This document shows, piece after piece, positions 45,829 through 54,887 of a DNA stretch of 64,000 nucleotides. The DNA comes from Enterococcus sp. BWR-S5 (lineage in GTDB: Bacteria; Bacillota; Bacilli; Lactobacillales; Enterococcaceae), in the NCBI RefSeq assembly GCF_016745255.1, contig NZ_JADOEQ010000009.1:113436-177435 (forward strand), written 5' to 3'. Under the pieces are notes generated by a model. The model saw only the letters and a program-made list of their open reading frames with translations. It was not told the DNA's origin and ran no database searches. The stretch's first letter is position 1. Each line of letters opens with the position of its first letter. The position numbers and the translations under genes are program-made.

Positions 45829-45982
45829 GTGAGAATCAGTTGAACATTATAGCTGATTGATTTTTTTAGTGAGAATTAATTAGACATATCAAATATGAAA
45901 TCATTGTATTTTACTAAAATCGTGAGAATTATATAGACATTTTAGTATTTATGAAATTAAATTGTGAGAATCATCTGAACAT
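45829..45982. repeat. Four direct repeats of GTGAGAATYA-N4-RACAT
   Basis: Copies start at 45829, 45869, 45922 and 45964 and share GTGAGAAT and a terminal ACAT with a variable middle. The unequal spacing (40, 53 and 42 nt) and lack of any cas gene exclude CRISPR. They look like binding sites of a transposase, replication or regulatory protein; IS21-type ends carry such multiple repeats, but no transposase gene is present. Confidence 0.65.
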
Positions 45983-46041
45983 ATTAGACATAGAAAATGA
46001 GTTTGAATGAGAGAAAATTGAGCACATCACCAAAAAAATTA

Positions 46042-46158
46042 GTTTATCATCATGATAAACTCCAAGCAATTTCTTCAAAAATAAACAAAAAAACTGCTTA
46101 AATAGTACTTTTTTTGTAGAACAGCTATTTATTTAAAAAGTTTATCATGATGATAAAC
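46042..46158. repeat. Pair of 19-bp palindromes
   Basis: GTTTATCATCATGATAAAC at 46042-46060 and its reverse complement at 46140-46158 are both near-perfect palindromes and both are followed by TCC. They are 98 bp apart, about nine helical turns. They probably bind a dimeric protein (operator, resolution or centromere-like site). Confidence 0.65.
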
Positions 46159-46340
46159 TCCTACTTTTTTCAACTAATATGTGTAGAGTATTCTCACCAA
46201 ACTATATCACTCAATTTTATGTTTAGAAAATCCATATTCGTTATTTTATATTAAAAATTCAACTCCCCTATTTTTTGAATACAAATATATATACTATGAT
46301 AAAATTAAGGTTAGAGAGTAATAGAAAGGACTAGTTGATA

Positions 46341-46697
46341 ATGTCATATGCAATAAAAATATATCTTAAAGATGATGTGGTTATGTCTCACAGAATCACT
46401 TGGAACGATGAAAATGACCTAGATGTAATTCAGAAAAGCTTAAATGTTGATTCCGCAGATGTTCAATCACTAACTAACTCAATTGATGCTTGGGTTGATG
46501 ATTTTGGAGCATTAAAAAAAGGGAATTATATCATTGGTTTAAACATCAATAGTCACGATTACCAACTAGTAGGGAAAATTCTATTGTTAGGGTTAGATAG
46601 CGACACCGGAAAAACACGTGGTTTATCGAAAAAAGAAATAGAGTGGATCAATCACAATATCCAAATTTGGCAAAAACCAATTGGCTTTATTAACTAA
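46341..46697 (+). CDS. Unknown protein upstream of the LXG module
   Basis: A 118-residue soluble acidic protein (SYAIKIYLKDDVVMSHRITWNDENDLDVIQKSL...). I place the start at ATG 46341 after GAAAGG; a TTG two codons upstream is also possible. No domain was recognised. It precedes the type VII secretion genes by 70 nt in the same direction and may belong to the module or to its control. Confidence 0.65.
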   Translation: MSYAIKIYLKDDVVMSHRITWNDENDLDVIQKSLNVDSADVQSLTNSIDAWVDDFGALKKGNYIIGLNINSHDYQLVGKILLLGLDSDTGKTRGLSKKEIEWINHNIQIWQKPIGFIN

Positions 46698-46769
46698 GTG
46701 AGTTTTACAACAGTGGTAACAGAAGTTATAATATATTAAACAAATTGAATAATAAGGAGATTAAAATAT

Positions 46770-47033
46770 ATGGCTGTTATCAAAAATAATCCAGAACGTG
46801 CGGAACACTATGCATCACAGCTAAAAACACATGGTACCGTCTCATTTGATCCTGCAGTAACTATTAGTTTTTCAGAAAGCGGAGCAGTATCTGGGCTAAC
46901 ACAGGCTTTGGCACTTTCTACTGAAGTAGTCACTCTATTTTCTCAGGTTGCTACTAAAGAAGGAGATAATATTACTAAGTTATCTAATTATTGGATAGCA
47001 AAAGATGCTGAAATTGCTGGGGGAGCAAACTAA
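46770..47033 (+). CDS. LXG-associated helical protein (DUF3130/TIGR04197-like, WXG100-like)
   Basis: An 87-residue helical protein (VIKNNPERAEHYASQL..., SGAVSGLTQALALSTEVVTLFSQVATKEGDNI). Its size and pattern fit the DUF3130/TIGR04197 family of small type VII secretion partners that bind the LXG domain of a toxin and help export it. Its stop codon overlaps the next start (TAATG). It is the first of the three-gene partner-partner-toxin series. Confidence 0.75.
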   Translation: MAVIKNNPERAEHYASQLKTHGTVSFDPAVTISFSESGAVSGLTQALALSTEVVTLFSQVATKEGDNITKLSNYWIAKDAEIAGGAN

Positions 47034-47404
47034 TGACGAAAGAAACTCTCTCTACAGAAGAATTGCAAAAAAAAGAACGTCAATTAGCGGAATACCTTGA
47101 AGACTTGGATAGAGAAGAAAGGAAAATGTCCGAAAATTTGGAAATTTATGAGCAAATCCAACAACAAGAACAACGTTTGTTAGAAGAAGTTGCTTTTCTG
47201 AGCCAAGGAACAGTAGCCGAAGCCTCTGCCCTTCGATCTTATGATGAGCATCAACTAATTGAACGCCAAAGAAGACAAACATTCTCAGATATTGAAGAAG
47301 CATTCCAACAACAAAAACGTTCATTAAGGGAGACTTTAAGTGACACAGAATATCAACGAATGAACATAGAAAATCAGGAGGAAACAACTAGTGACGAAGA
47401 TTGA
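47033..47404 (+). CDS. LXG-associated coiled-coil protein (DUF3958-like)
   Basis: A 123-residue, very charged, almost entirely helical protein (EELQKKERQLAEYLEDLDREERKMSE...) with strong coiled-coil character. It matches the second small partner (DUF3958 type) of LXG toxins. Its start overlaps the previous stop and its end overlaps the GTG start of the LXG gene by 14 nt, so all three are translationally coupled. Confidence 0.75.
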   Translation: MTKETLSTEELQKKERQLAEYLEDLDREERKMSENLEIYEQIQQQEQRLLEEVAFLSQGTVAEASALRSYDEHQLIERQRRQTFSDIEEAFQQQKRSLRETLSDTEYQRMNIENQEETTSDED

Positions 47405-48902
47405 CTATTCTGAATTAACAAGTGTTCAACAAACTGTTCAACAAGCTAGATTAGCTATTTTAGATCATTTTAATCCATTCAACACTACTATAAATGAGTT
47501 TTCTGGTGAATCTGAGCTTACAGGAGATTCATGGGACTCTGCTAAAAACTATTTAACTCAACTTCCGCCCGTCGTAACAGGAGTATTCAACACGTTGGCA
47601 GAGGTTGGTGAAACATTAGACCTCTATCTTTCTAGTTTTCAATCAGAGGTTGGTAGCCCTAAAAACAGATTGGATTCGGAAGAACTTATTGATTTAAACA
47701 ATCGTTTAAATAGTATAAAAAGTGAAAAGGCCTCTATCTTAGCTGAAATTCAACGAGGCGCAAATATAGTAAAATATGGACCACAAACAACCATGTTTGG
47801 TACTTCTTTCTCCAGTCTTGGAACTACCGCATTAGATAACTCTATTGAAGATTTAAACAAAGATATTGAAATACTTGAAAAATATGTATCTTTTGAAGCA
47901 GCACATGCTAATGATTTCTCTACTGTTCAAGATGCACTCACTCAATTAAAAACAGGTTTGTCAGAATTAAATCGGTCGGTTTCTTTTGAAGCAGGCACAG
48001 GAAACTTTTCTACTATTTCCCTAAAAGATAAAGAATGGTATAAAAATATTGGTAAATATAATGAAACACAACCAACAGAACGCCTAGAAATGGTGAAAAC
48101 TTATAAAGCAATGTATAGAGAAAATGGAACACTGCTGGGTTATGAAGTTGTTTACGAAATTTATAGAAATGGCGAAAGAAATGAAGAATTAACAACTAAA
48201 ATGACTGATATGATGAGAGAAGCTCAGTTAGGTGAGTTGGGTAATTTTATCTTAGAAACGACAGGAATCAATGATTTCTATAGATATTTTAATGGTGTTG
48301 ACCCTATTACCGGAGAAAAGCTAACAAATAATCAGCGCTCCCTTTCTGGCTTATTAGGATTGCTAGGAGCCGTATCTACTGCTGAAGGAATCAAGATGCT
48401 AACAAATTTACAAAAAGGTTATGCAATGATGCAAGGTGTAGATATTGCAGATGATATTGCTAGGGCAAGTACCGTCTCTGATGATATTTTGGTCGATTCA
48501 TATAAGAACTTAAGAACTAATAAAGACATACCTGGTCAAGCCCACCACTTAAATCAAGATGCTGCATTTAGAGATTATATTCCTAAAAATGATGGATTAG
48601 CAGTAAAATTAGAAGGGAATATTTTTACAGACATTGGAAGCCCACATTATAACGCTCACGAAAGCTTAGAAGGTTTTTGGAATAATTATAGAAAAAATGG
48701 CGATCTACTTGGATTAAAACCTTCATTATCTGATTATAATGCTGCATTAAAGCAATCGCTTCTAAATGCCGGATTATCCGAAGCACAAGCAGATGCAGCT
48801 GTATTAAAAGCTGCTGCCCAACAAGCAAATGCAGGGTTATTTTCTGATGATTTTATCCCTCGAATCCCTGGGAGAATAAATCTGCCAAAACCAAAACCTT
48901 AA
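47391..48902 (+). CDS. Type VII-secreted LXG polymorphic toxin with a probable AHH-type nuclease end
   Basis: A 503-residue protein (GTG start after AGGAGG). An N-terminal LXG domain (about 1-200) is helical and begins KIDYSELTSVQQTVQQARLAILDHFNPF. A linker region follows (about 285-350, GLLGLLGAVSTAEGIKML). The C-terminal toxin domain of about 120 residues begins DIPGQAHHLNQDAAF (His385-His386) and has later histidines in SPHYNAHESLEGFW, as expected for a His-metal nuclease of the AHH group. LXG toxins kill neighbouring bacteria after contact-dependent type VII export. No export machinery lies in this window. Confidence 0.85.
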   Translation: MTKIDYSELTSVQQTVQQARLAILDHFNPFNTTINEFSGESELTGDSWDSAKNYLTQLPPVVTGVFNTLAEVGETLDLYLSSFQSEVGSPKNRLDSEELIDLNNRLNSIKSEKASILAEIQRGANIVKYGPQTTMFGTSFSSLGTTALDNSIEDLNKDIEILEKYVSFEAAHANDFSTVQDALTQLKTGLSELNRSVSFEAGTGNFSTISLKDKEWYKNIGKYNETQPTERLEMVKTYKAMYRENGTLLGYEVVYEIYRNGERNEELTTKMTDMMREAQLGELGNFILETTGINDFYRYFNGVDPITGEKLTNNQRSLSGLLGLLGAVSTAEGIKMLTNLQKGYAMMQGVDIADDIARASTVSDDILVDSYKNLRTNKDIPGQAHHLNQDAAFRDYIPKNDGLAVKLEGNIFTDIGSPHYNAHESLEGFWNNYRKNGDLLGLKPSLSDYNAALKQSLLNAGLSEAQADAAVLKAAAQQANAGLFSDDFIPRIPGRINLPKPKP

Positions 48903-48914
48903 TGGAGAATACCA

Positions 48915-49391
48915 ATGAATTTAAAAAAAGAGATTATCCTTTCCTTATGTACCATTGATTTTTTATCACATACTAAAGACTTGAATATTCCTTTTGAATA
49001 CCCAAAAGATTTGAAAGATGCAGCAAAAAGCATAAACAATCTACAATGGGAAAATCTTTGTTTAGAAGAGATTGGTAATGTTACTGCATTTCTCTCAAAA
49101 AATCATAAAGAACTATATAAAAAGACTTGGAATGAACTAGCAATAGAAATAAAGAAACAAGTCATTCCAACTATTGAGAAAAAGTTAACTACCTTAATTG
49201 AAGAACAAAAAATTTTGAAAGAAATGATAAACCAAATTTTATTTGATATAATAAATATTGCGTTGTACAAAAGTTATGATGATATTTACACATCTGAATT
49301 TTATGATTTATTATCAAATATTTACCAAAGTGGCTATATTCCCTGTGGTTGGAATGGACAATATCCCAAAGGAACTATAAAAGTAATTTGA
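48915..49391 (+). CDS. Candidate immunity protein to the LXG toxin
   Basis: A 158-residue soluble, helical, acidic protein encoded 12 nt after the toxin gene with a good ribosome binding site (GGAG). No domain was recognised. Immunity genes directly follow LXG toxin genes and are typically cytoplasmic for nuclease toxins, which is the basis of this call. Confidence 0.6.
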   Translation: MNLKKEIILSLCTIDFLSHTKDLNIPFEYPKDLKDAAKSINNLQWENLCLEEIGNVTAFLSKNHKELYKKTWNELAIEIKKQVIPTIEKKLTTLIEEQKILKEMINQILFDIINIALYKSYDDIYTSEFYDLLSNIYQSGYIPCGWNGQYPKGTIKVI

Positions 49392-49405
49392 ATGGAGTGA
49401 ATGTT

Positions 49406-49807
49406 TTGGAAGAAAATAATAATTTTTTCAATCAGAGTGAAGTAATATCAGACGAACTACTTAAAGTGGTTAAAATAAATTTGAATGATGAGCAAGAAAA
49501 ACAGATATTAAGCACATATCTATTTGGTATGCTAAATGGCCTTGGTAGAGAATGCGGAGTTAAACCTACAGATATTCAAGCTAATTTAATTAAGTTATTA
49601 ACAAACAAACTTAATTATTCCATCGAAAGTGCAACTCAACTAAGTCAATTTATTATTAACTCAACAGATAGAGAATTTCATCCTACAATGTTTTCTATAA
49701 TCCATCGCGGATTAGAAGGTTACTATATGTACAAAGAAAAAGATTATACTAAATTGGTGAATGATTTTACTGAAATTTTAGATACTATAAAAAAGGAAAC
49801 TGACTAG
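49406..49807 (+). CDS. Second candidate immunity protein (TTG start)
   Basis: A 133-residue soluble acidic helical protein (EENNNFFNQSEVISDELLKV..., FGMLNGLGRECGVKPTDIQANLIKLL). TTG at 49406-49408 lies 6 nt after GGAGTG; the open frame begins further upstream inside the preceding gene but without a ribosome binding site. It is the last gene before a terminator and so belongs to the toxin transcript. It could be the true immunity gene, an extra one against a related toxin, or an unrelated passenger. Confidence 0.6.
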   Translation: MEENNNFFNQSEVISDELLKVVKINLNDEQEKQILSTYLFGMLNGLGRECGVKPTDIQANLIKLLTNKLNYSIESATQLSQFIINSTDREFHPTMFSIIHRGLEGYYMYKEKDYTKLVNDFTEILDTIKKETD

Positions 49808-49900
49808 ATAAAAATAGCATTATTAGTGAATGACAACAATCCATACAATTATAACTTTTATTCGACAAGACGATATCTTCATCTTTAAATCGAAACGAAT

Positions 49901-49944
49901 AAGGAACGTTATACTCTGATAGAGCTAGTAACGTTCCTTTTATT
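49901..49944 (+). terminator. Terminator of the LXG operon
   Basis: AAGGAACGTTA pairs with TAACGTTCCTT (11 bp) and is followed by TTTATTTG. It lies between the LXG operon and the convergent restriction genes and may serve both. Confidence 0.75.
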
Positions 49945-49963
49945 TGTTAAGTTATTAACTTTT

Positions 49964-51814
49964 TTATTCTATGATATAGTAGTCTTTCGATTTCGGTAAT
50001 TTGATGTTTGGTACCCATATTGGGTGACCTTCCCAACCTTTCTCTTTTTGACCTTTCACACAGTACAGTGTTAAAACAAATTGATCTTCATATTGATTAG
50101 TTTCAGCCCAATCATTTGGAGAAAGCAATGCTCTTGTTGCACGAGTGATATCTCTATCTCTTCTCACTAATAAGCGACCTTGAGTAGCTGGACTACTTTT
50201 GAACAAAGATTCAATAATATTCATATAACCTTTTAAATTAAATGATTCTTCTGCCTTAAAATGCTTTAAGAGTTGGAGGACAAATCCCAAACTGACATTT
50301 ATCGCATCATCTTCATCTCTAAATCCATCAACCATAGCCGTAATATCATCAAAAGAATGGTTTTCTGGTTCAAGTGGAAAATGATTAGAGCCTCCAATCA
50401 CAATATCTAGTATAGATTTATCTAATACATTATTTCGTGTGGGATTAAGGCCACTTGGATATGCGATAGTAAAATTGGCTCCTCTTTTTACTTGGTCAAT
50501 AATGTGATTATTAGTTTCATTTATATCATAAAATAACTGATACAGTTCTTGAGTACAATATAAACTAACCAATCCTGGATCTCTGTCGTAACCAAACATC
50601 CGATTGTGTTGCCACATTGTATCTGCTTGGGGGGCCTTGCTAGTTCTTATATAATAAAATGTGTTTAATCGATTGAAGGTTATGCCTCGGCCAAGTGTAT
50701 TTCCTCCAATGATAAAGTTGCAACCAGTTTCATAATCAGAGCTGGTATCCGTACTAGTTCCATTTAGAGTCAATATCTGATAATCAGATGAAATCAACAA
50801 TGACTTGACCTTATCGTTTAAATCAGAAAGGAGAACCTTAGAACTTTTTTTAGGATCAATTAAATCGTATTCATATTTGATCATTTCTAAAATCTCAATA
50901 TCGTTAATATGTGCTTTTAGATACAAAAGCATTTCTTCCAGCTCTTTTTTTACCTTCTCATGGGAAGCCTGTCGAATACCTGGATGCATTAAACAATTGG
51001 ATACATTTTCATTATTCAAAAAAGCCTGTGCCGTAACAACTAGATGCCGAATCACAACTTCTTTCATACACTCTACTGAGGTTTTATTATCTACAAACCT
51101 TACATGTTTTGGAACTTCACCTGAATTTGGAAAGAAAAAATTCCCTCCTAGATACCCCTTTCCAGGTTCAAAGTAGTAAGTAAAGCTTGGATGCCATTCT
51201 GTATTTAATGATTGAAGTAGCAAAGCTTGCGGTGTTCCAGTTACTTGAAGATAGATACTCGCTATAGCTGTATCTCGGATTTCAGTTAAATACTTATTAA
51301 TTGTAGAAACATCATTTTGATTTACTTTAGTATTTAAAGAAGCAGCGTCAGCTTCATCATCTATGATAAATAGCGGATTCCCTCTAAAACTTTGCATATT
51401 TTTTAAAATATTTGCCCACTCTCTTAATATACTGGTATTTTTCTTTAAAACGAGTATTGCTGGTTTTCCATTTGCATTTTTAAATTTTTGTTCTTCTTTT
51501 TCATCACAAACAACAAATGCGGTTAAATCCTTTTGTGTTCGTTCAAAAGTTTGTTGTTGTAAGCGAGTGTTATCAGTAGTTAATAAAATAAAAAAAGGAA
51601 AACCTCTATCAACAGCTTCTGATGCTATAGCAAAGACTTGTCCGGTCTTTCCTGATTGAACATTGCCAAGTAGCATACCTATTTGATTTGATCTATAATT
51701 AAATTTAGACAGATATTTATTCCCAACATCATCAGCTGTTTTTTTGACAGAATCTGCTAATTCATCTTGGTTATTATCTCTAATACTTTGTACATATGTT
51801 TCTAAATAAGTCAT
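49964..51814 (-). CDS. Z1-domain ATPase of a restriction system
   Basis: A 616-residue helicase-like protein with Walker A GNVQSGKT (50-57), a DDEAD box (152-156), TGTP (motif III-like) and a later GGNTLGRGITFNRLNTFYYIRT segment typical of the Z1 (PF10593) family. Z1 proteins are usually found with restriction or methylation genes and act as nuclease-coupled ATPases. Its ATG overlaps the stop of the PLD nuclease gene (ATGA), so the two are coupled. Confidence 0.88.
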   Translation of the reverse strand: MTYLETYVQSIRDNNQDELADSVKKTADDVGNKYLSKFNYRSNQIGMLLGNVQSGKTGQVFAIASEAVDRGFPFFILLTTDNTRLQQQTFERTQKDLTAFVVCDEKEEQKFKNANGKPAILVLKKNTSILREWANILKNMQSFRGNPLFIIDDEADAASLNTKVNQNDVSTINKYLTEIRDTAIASIYLQVTGTPQALLLQSLNTEWHPSFTYYFEPGKGYLGGNFFFPNSGEVPKHVRFVDNKTSVECMKEVVIRHLVVTAQAFLNNENVSNCLMHPGIRQASHEKVKKELEEMLLYLKAHINDIEILEMIKYEYDLIDPKKSSKVLLSDLNDKVKSLLISSDYQILTLNGTSTDTSSDYETGCNFIIGGNTLGRGITFNRLNTFYYIRTSKAPQADTMWQHNRMFGYDRDPGLVSLYCTQELYQLFYDINETNNHIIDQVKRGANFTIAYPSGLNPTRNNVLDKSILDIVIGGSNHFPLEPENHSFDDITAMVDGFRDEDDAINVSLGFVLQLLKHFKAEESFNLKGYMNIIESLFKSSPATQGRLLVRRDRDITRATRALLSPNDWAETNQYEDQFVLTLYCVKGQKEKGWEGHPIWVPNIKLPKSKDYYIIE

Positions 51815-53016
51815 CCATTTTCTCCCCTTTCCTTGTCAAAGCTAATAGTCCATACATCTAGTGGTTCATAAGTCCATTGACTCTTATCCAATCGACCATT
51901 ATCTTTTCTATTATATACACGCCCTAATTCCTGACGGTTAGTTTTGGTTAAGACCAATACTTCCATATTAGCTTGTTGAAGCATCTCTGAAGTAACAACA
52001 CCCAAATGATCTGGGTCTTTGTTTACATCATCAACTGGTAACAATAAACCATTAGCTACAAGTCTCCCTTTAATCCATCTCCCCAGAATACGATCACTAT
52101 CATAAGCAGTAAATTGTTTATGATTATCACTTGTAGTGTGTGCTTCGAATTGATACCCATCATCAGTAATAACGAAAAATGGTTTGTCGGTGGGGTATGA
52201 AGGTAAACTCCAAACATCTTTTGCAACAGTTAATTGAGTTTCATACCAATTACGTCGGTCGTAAGTCCCTTTAGAATTCTTTCTCCCTACACCATAACAA
52301 ACATTAATATTTGATTTTGCAAAATCATTACGGTCATTACTAAAACGCTTATCAAAAAGAGGAGCTTTTATAGGAAAGCGAATTGTAATATCTATTTGTG
52401 AATTTTGGTATGTTTCAACAGCACTTTGGGTAAGATCAGTTATATTTTCAATTCCATTTAATAGCTCAATCGGTTCATGAACAATTCTAAACCCTTCTAA
52501 CTCTGAAGCTATAGATGTACAACGATTTTGTAACATCTCAAGGTGTTCAGCAAACTCGATATTTTTTTGTAAATCATCAATGGAAGTTGCTATTTCATAT
52601 TGTCTTAGTGTAGTCCCTGTAGGAGCAAGTACACTAAGATTGGCAGAACCTTCAATCGTTCTGAATATGCTTCCATTTTTCCAGAAAGTATATAATTTTC
52701 CATGATAACTCATATTGTTAACAAAATAGATGTTTCCAATATTATTACGCATCCACTTATTATGCAATTTTGTAATCTCAATATATATACTTTCAGGAAT
52801 TCCATCTGTAGCGTACATACCAGCAATTAAGGTTACATTTTTCAAGCTATGCTCTTCTACCAAGCGGTCAAGTTCAATCAAGCTATTTCTTGATACATAA
52901 CCAACAGCAAAAACAATTTTATCTGAAAGAGCTATGTTAGCCTTGATTTCATTTGCAATAGTTTTCTGATCTTGTCCAATGGTTAAGGGCGGAATATTTG
53001 AATAAAGAATTTCCAT
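51811..53016 (-). CDS. Restriction endonuclease, PLD/NgoFVII family
   Basis: A 401-residue protein. The phospholipase-D-type active site is YHGKLY (His105, Lys107) followed by GSANLS (123-128), the HKD motif of NgoFVII/BfiI-type nucleases. The C-terminal part (about 210-390) is probably the DNA-recognition domain. It is encoded back to back with a cytosine methyltransferase and coupled to the Z1 ATPase, making it the cutting subunit of the restriction system. Confidence 0.85.
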   Translation of the reverse strand: MEILYSNIPPLTIGQDQKTIANEIKANIALSDKIVFAVGYVSRNSLIELDRLVEEHSLKNVTLIAGMYATDGIPESIYIEITKLHNKWMRNNIGNIYFVNNMSYHGKLYTFWKNGSIFRTIEGSANLSVLAPTGTTLRQYEIATSIDDLQKNIEFAEHLEMLQNRCTSIASELEGFRIVHEPIELLNGIENITDLTQSAVETYQNSQIDITIRFPIKAPLFDKRFSNDRNDFAKSNINVCYGVGRKNSKGTYDRRNWYETQLTVAKDVWSLPSYPTDKPFFVITDDGYQFEAHTTSDNHKQFTAYDSDRILGRWIKGRLVANGLLLPVDDVNKDPDHLGVVTSEMLQQANMEVLVLTKTNRQELGRVYNRKDNGRLDKSQWTYEPLDVWTISFDKERGENG

Positions 53017-53193
53017 ATGATCAATCCTCTCATTTTTGTAGTCACATATTTATACATTAATGATAGCTTGTTTACACCTTTTTATCCACCCTCTTTAGAA
53101 ATTAAGCGAATTTTGTTGCACTTCCTTTGATTACGGTATAATATAATAATAGGCATATGCTAAAACTTATGTTCGTATATAAGGAGGACGACA

Positions 53194-54336
53194 ATGATAT
53201 TCAATACAGGAGAGCTGTTTGCGGGACCCGGTGGCGGTGCCTACGCAGCAATGACCTCAAGATTTGTAGATGAACATGATGAAGAATGGGGCTTCGAACA
53301 TGCTTGGGCTAACGAATATGACCCCGATACTGTTGAAACATATAAGCTAAATATATTACAGGATCCAAATGCAACATCTGTTTATTGTAAAGATGTTAGA
53401 AGTTTTGATTTGCATGATCGAAATGTTTTAGGAGATATTGATGCTTTGATTTTTGGTTTTCCATGTAATGATTATTCATTAGTTGGGGAACAAAAAGGAC
53501 TAGATGGAAGTTACGGACCGCTATATCAATATGGTGTAGAAGCACTTCGTGAGTTTCAACCCAGTGTCTTTATTGCAGAAAATGTTGGTGGTCTTTCATC
53601 TGCGAATGAAGGTGAGGCATTTATTCAAATAGTGCGTGAATTACAAGAAACAGGTTATACACTTACACCTCATTTTTATAAATTTGAGCAGTATGGTGTC
53701 CCTCAAGCACGCCATCGTATTATTATTGTTGGCATCAGGAATGATTTAGCACAAGCAGGGATTGAGTTTAAAGTACCTGCACCTACTACACCTTATCCTG
53801 ATCAATATATGACCTCATCTGAAGCTATCTTGGAACCTCCAATACCAAACGATGCATTCAATCATGAATTAACCAATCATAATCCTAGAACCGTTAATAT
53901 GCTTTCTTATATACCAGAAGGTGGGAATGCATGGGTGGAAGATATTCCTGAAGAATATCGCCTAAATGTTAAAGGTGCCAAATTGAGTAATATATACAAA
54001 AGACTAAATAGAAATACACCTTCGTATACAGTAACAGGCTCTGGTGGTGGTGGAACTCATATGTATCACTGGACTGAGAATAGAGCATTAACAAATCGGG
54101 AACGTGCTCGTCTTCAAACTTTTCCAGATCATTATCACTTCCAAGGTGGGAAAGAAAGCGTTCGAAAGCAAATTGGAATGGCTATTCCACCCGAAGGTTT
54201 GAGACATATTATGATGGCCGTTTTAAGGACATTTGCAGGAATTGATTATGACTTTGTCGAGCCTACGCAAAAATTACAACCAGCTATTTTACTTCAAGAA
54301 GATGGAGAAGTTGTAGCTAACCTAGTTAGGATATAA
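53194..54336 (+). CDS. DNA (cytosine-5) methyltransferase of the restriction system
   Basis: A 380-residue C5 methyltransferase. Motif I is ELFAGPGGGAYAAM, and motif IV is GFPCNDYS with catalytic Cys91. Motif VI is AENVGG, motif VIII is QARHRIIIVG, and motif X is near GMAIPPEGLRHI. Motif IX (RERARLQTFPDHY) is also present. The target-recognition region (about 190-300) carries the specificity and cannot be read. AAGGAGG precedes the ATG and a TATAAT lies about 50 nt upstream. It diverges from the nuclease gene, as in many type II systems, and protects the host DNA from it. Confidence 0.93.
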   Translation: MIFNTGELFAGPGGGAYAAMTSRFVDEHDEEWGFEHAWANEYDPDTVETYKLNILQDPNATSVYCKDVRSFDLHDRNVLGDIDALIFGFPCNDYSLVGEQKGLDGSYGPLYQYGVEALREFQPSVFIAENVGGLSSANEGEAFIQIVRELQETGYTLTPHFYKFEQYGVPQARHRIIIVGIRNDLAQAGIEFKVPAPTTPYPDQYMTSSEAILEPPIPNDAFNHELTNHNPRTVNMLSYIPEGGNAWVEDIPEEYRLNVKGAKLSNIYKRLNRNTPSYTVTGSGGGGTHMYHWTENRALTNRERARLQTFPDHYHFQGGKESVRKQIGMAIPPEGLRHIMMAVLRTFAGIDYDFVEPTQKLQPAILLQEDGEVVANLVRI

Positions 54337-54402
54337 ATGTTGGTGTTTCTAAAGAACCATATAATAGATTTTAAAGCTTTATTGAATATACTTCATAAAA
54401 TG

Positions 54403-54431
54403 AAAAAGGTAGCAACTCGCTACCTTTTTTT
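54403..54431. terminator. Bidirectional terminator
   Basis: AAAAAGGTAGC pairs with GCTACCTTTTT around AACTC. It lies between the converging methyltransferase and XRE genes; the XRE stop codon is inside it. Confidence 0.85.
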
Positions 54432-54827
54432 GTTGTTAAATTTTCGAGAACTTATAAGAATTTTCATCATTTCTATCAATTGGAAACGTTCTTTTTCATT
54501 TAGAACCCAATACCCTTTAATTAAATCTGACAATTGTTCTGTTTCCACATTTTTATCCACATCTTCAAAATTGGAGATGTTTTGGGCCTGTTCTAATGCT
54601 AAAACTTTTAACTCATCCTCAGTGTTCTCAGTGGAATCAATTAATTCTTCCGTTTGTAAATCTAAAATAGATGAAAGCTTCCCTAGATGTTTTTTATTCG
54701 GCACAAATTTTCCTTGTTCCCATCCCGCTAGCGTTGTCGGCGGGCATCCCACCTCTTTGGCAAGCCCCTTTTGCGAATACCCTTTTCTCTTCCTAGCATT
54801 TTTTATATTTACAGCAAACTGCTTCAT
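54420..54827 (-). CDS. XRE-type regulator next to the restriction genes
   Basis: A 135-residue protein with a Cro/cI helix-turn-helix at residues 5-58 (NARKRKGYSQKGLAKEVGCPPTTLAGWEQGK) and an acidic C-terminal region (about 65-125). ATG at 54825-54827 follows GGGGGT. It may be the controller of the restriction-modification genes or a regulator of the island; it converges on the methyltransferase gene. Confidence 0.8.
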   Translation of the reverse strand: MKQFAVNIKNARKRKGYSQKGLAKEVGCPPTTLAGWEQGKFVPNKKHLGKLSSILDLQTEELIDSTENTEDELKVLALEQAQNISNFEDVDKNVETEQLSDLIKGYWVLNEKERFQLIEMMKILISSRKFNNKKR

Positions 54828-54887
54828 AACATACCCCCGCATTGAATCTAATAATTCAAGAATATAACAATAAAAGAAGTGAAGCAA

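Larger units (their letters stand above)
45740..46334. other. Non-coding region with direct repeats and palindromes
   Basis: About 600 nt of very AT-rich DNA without a gene. It holds four GTGAGAAT-type direct repeats (45829-45982) and a pair of 19-bp palindromes (46042-46158), each listed separately. Confidence 0.6.

Noticed and set aside
45829..45982. CRISPR array
   Set aside because: Only four imperfect 19-bp repeats with spacers of unequal length, and no cas genes nearby.
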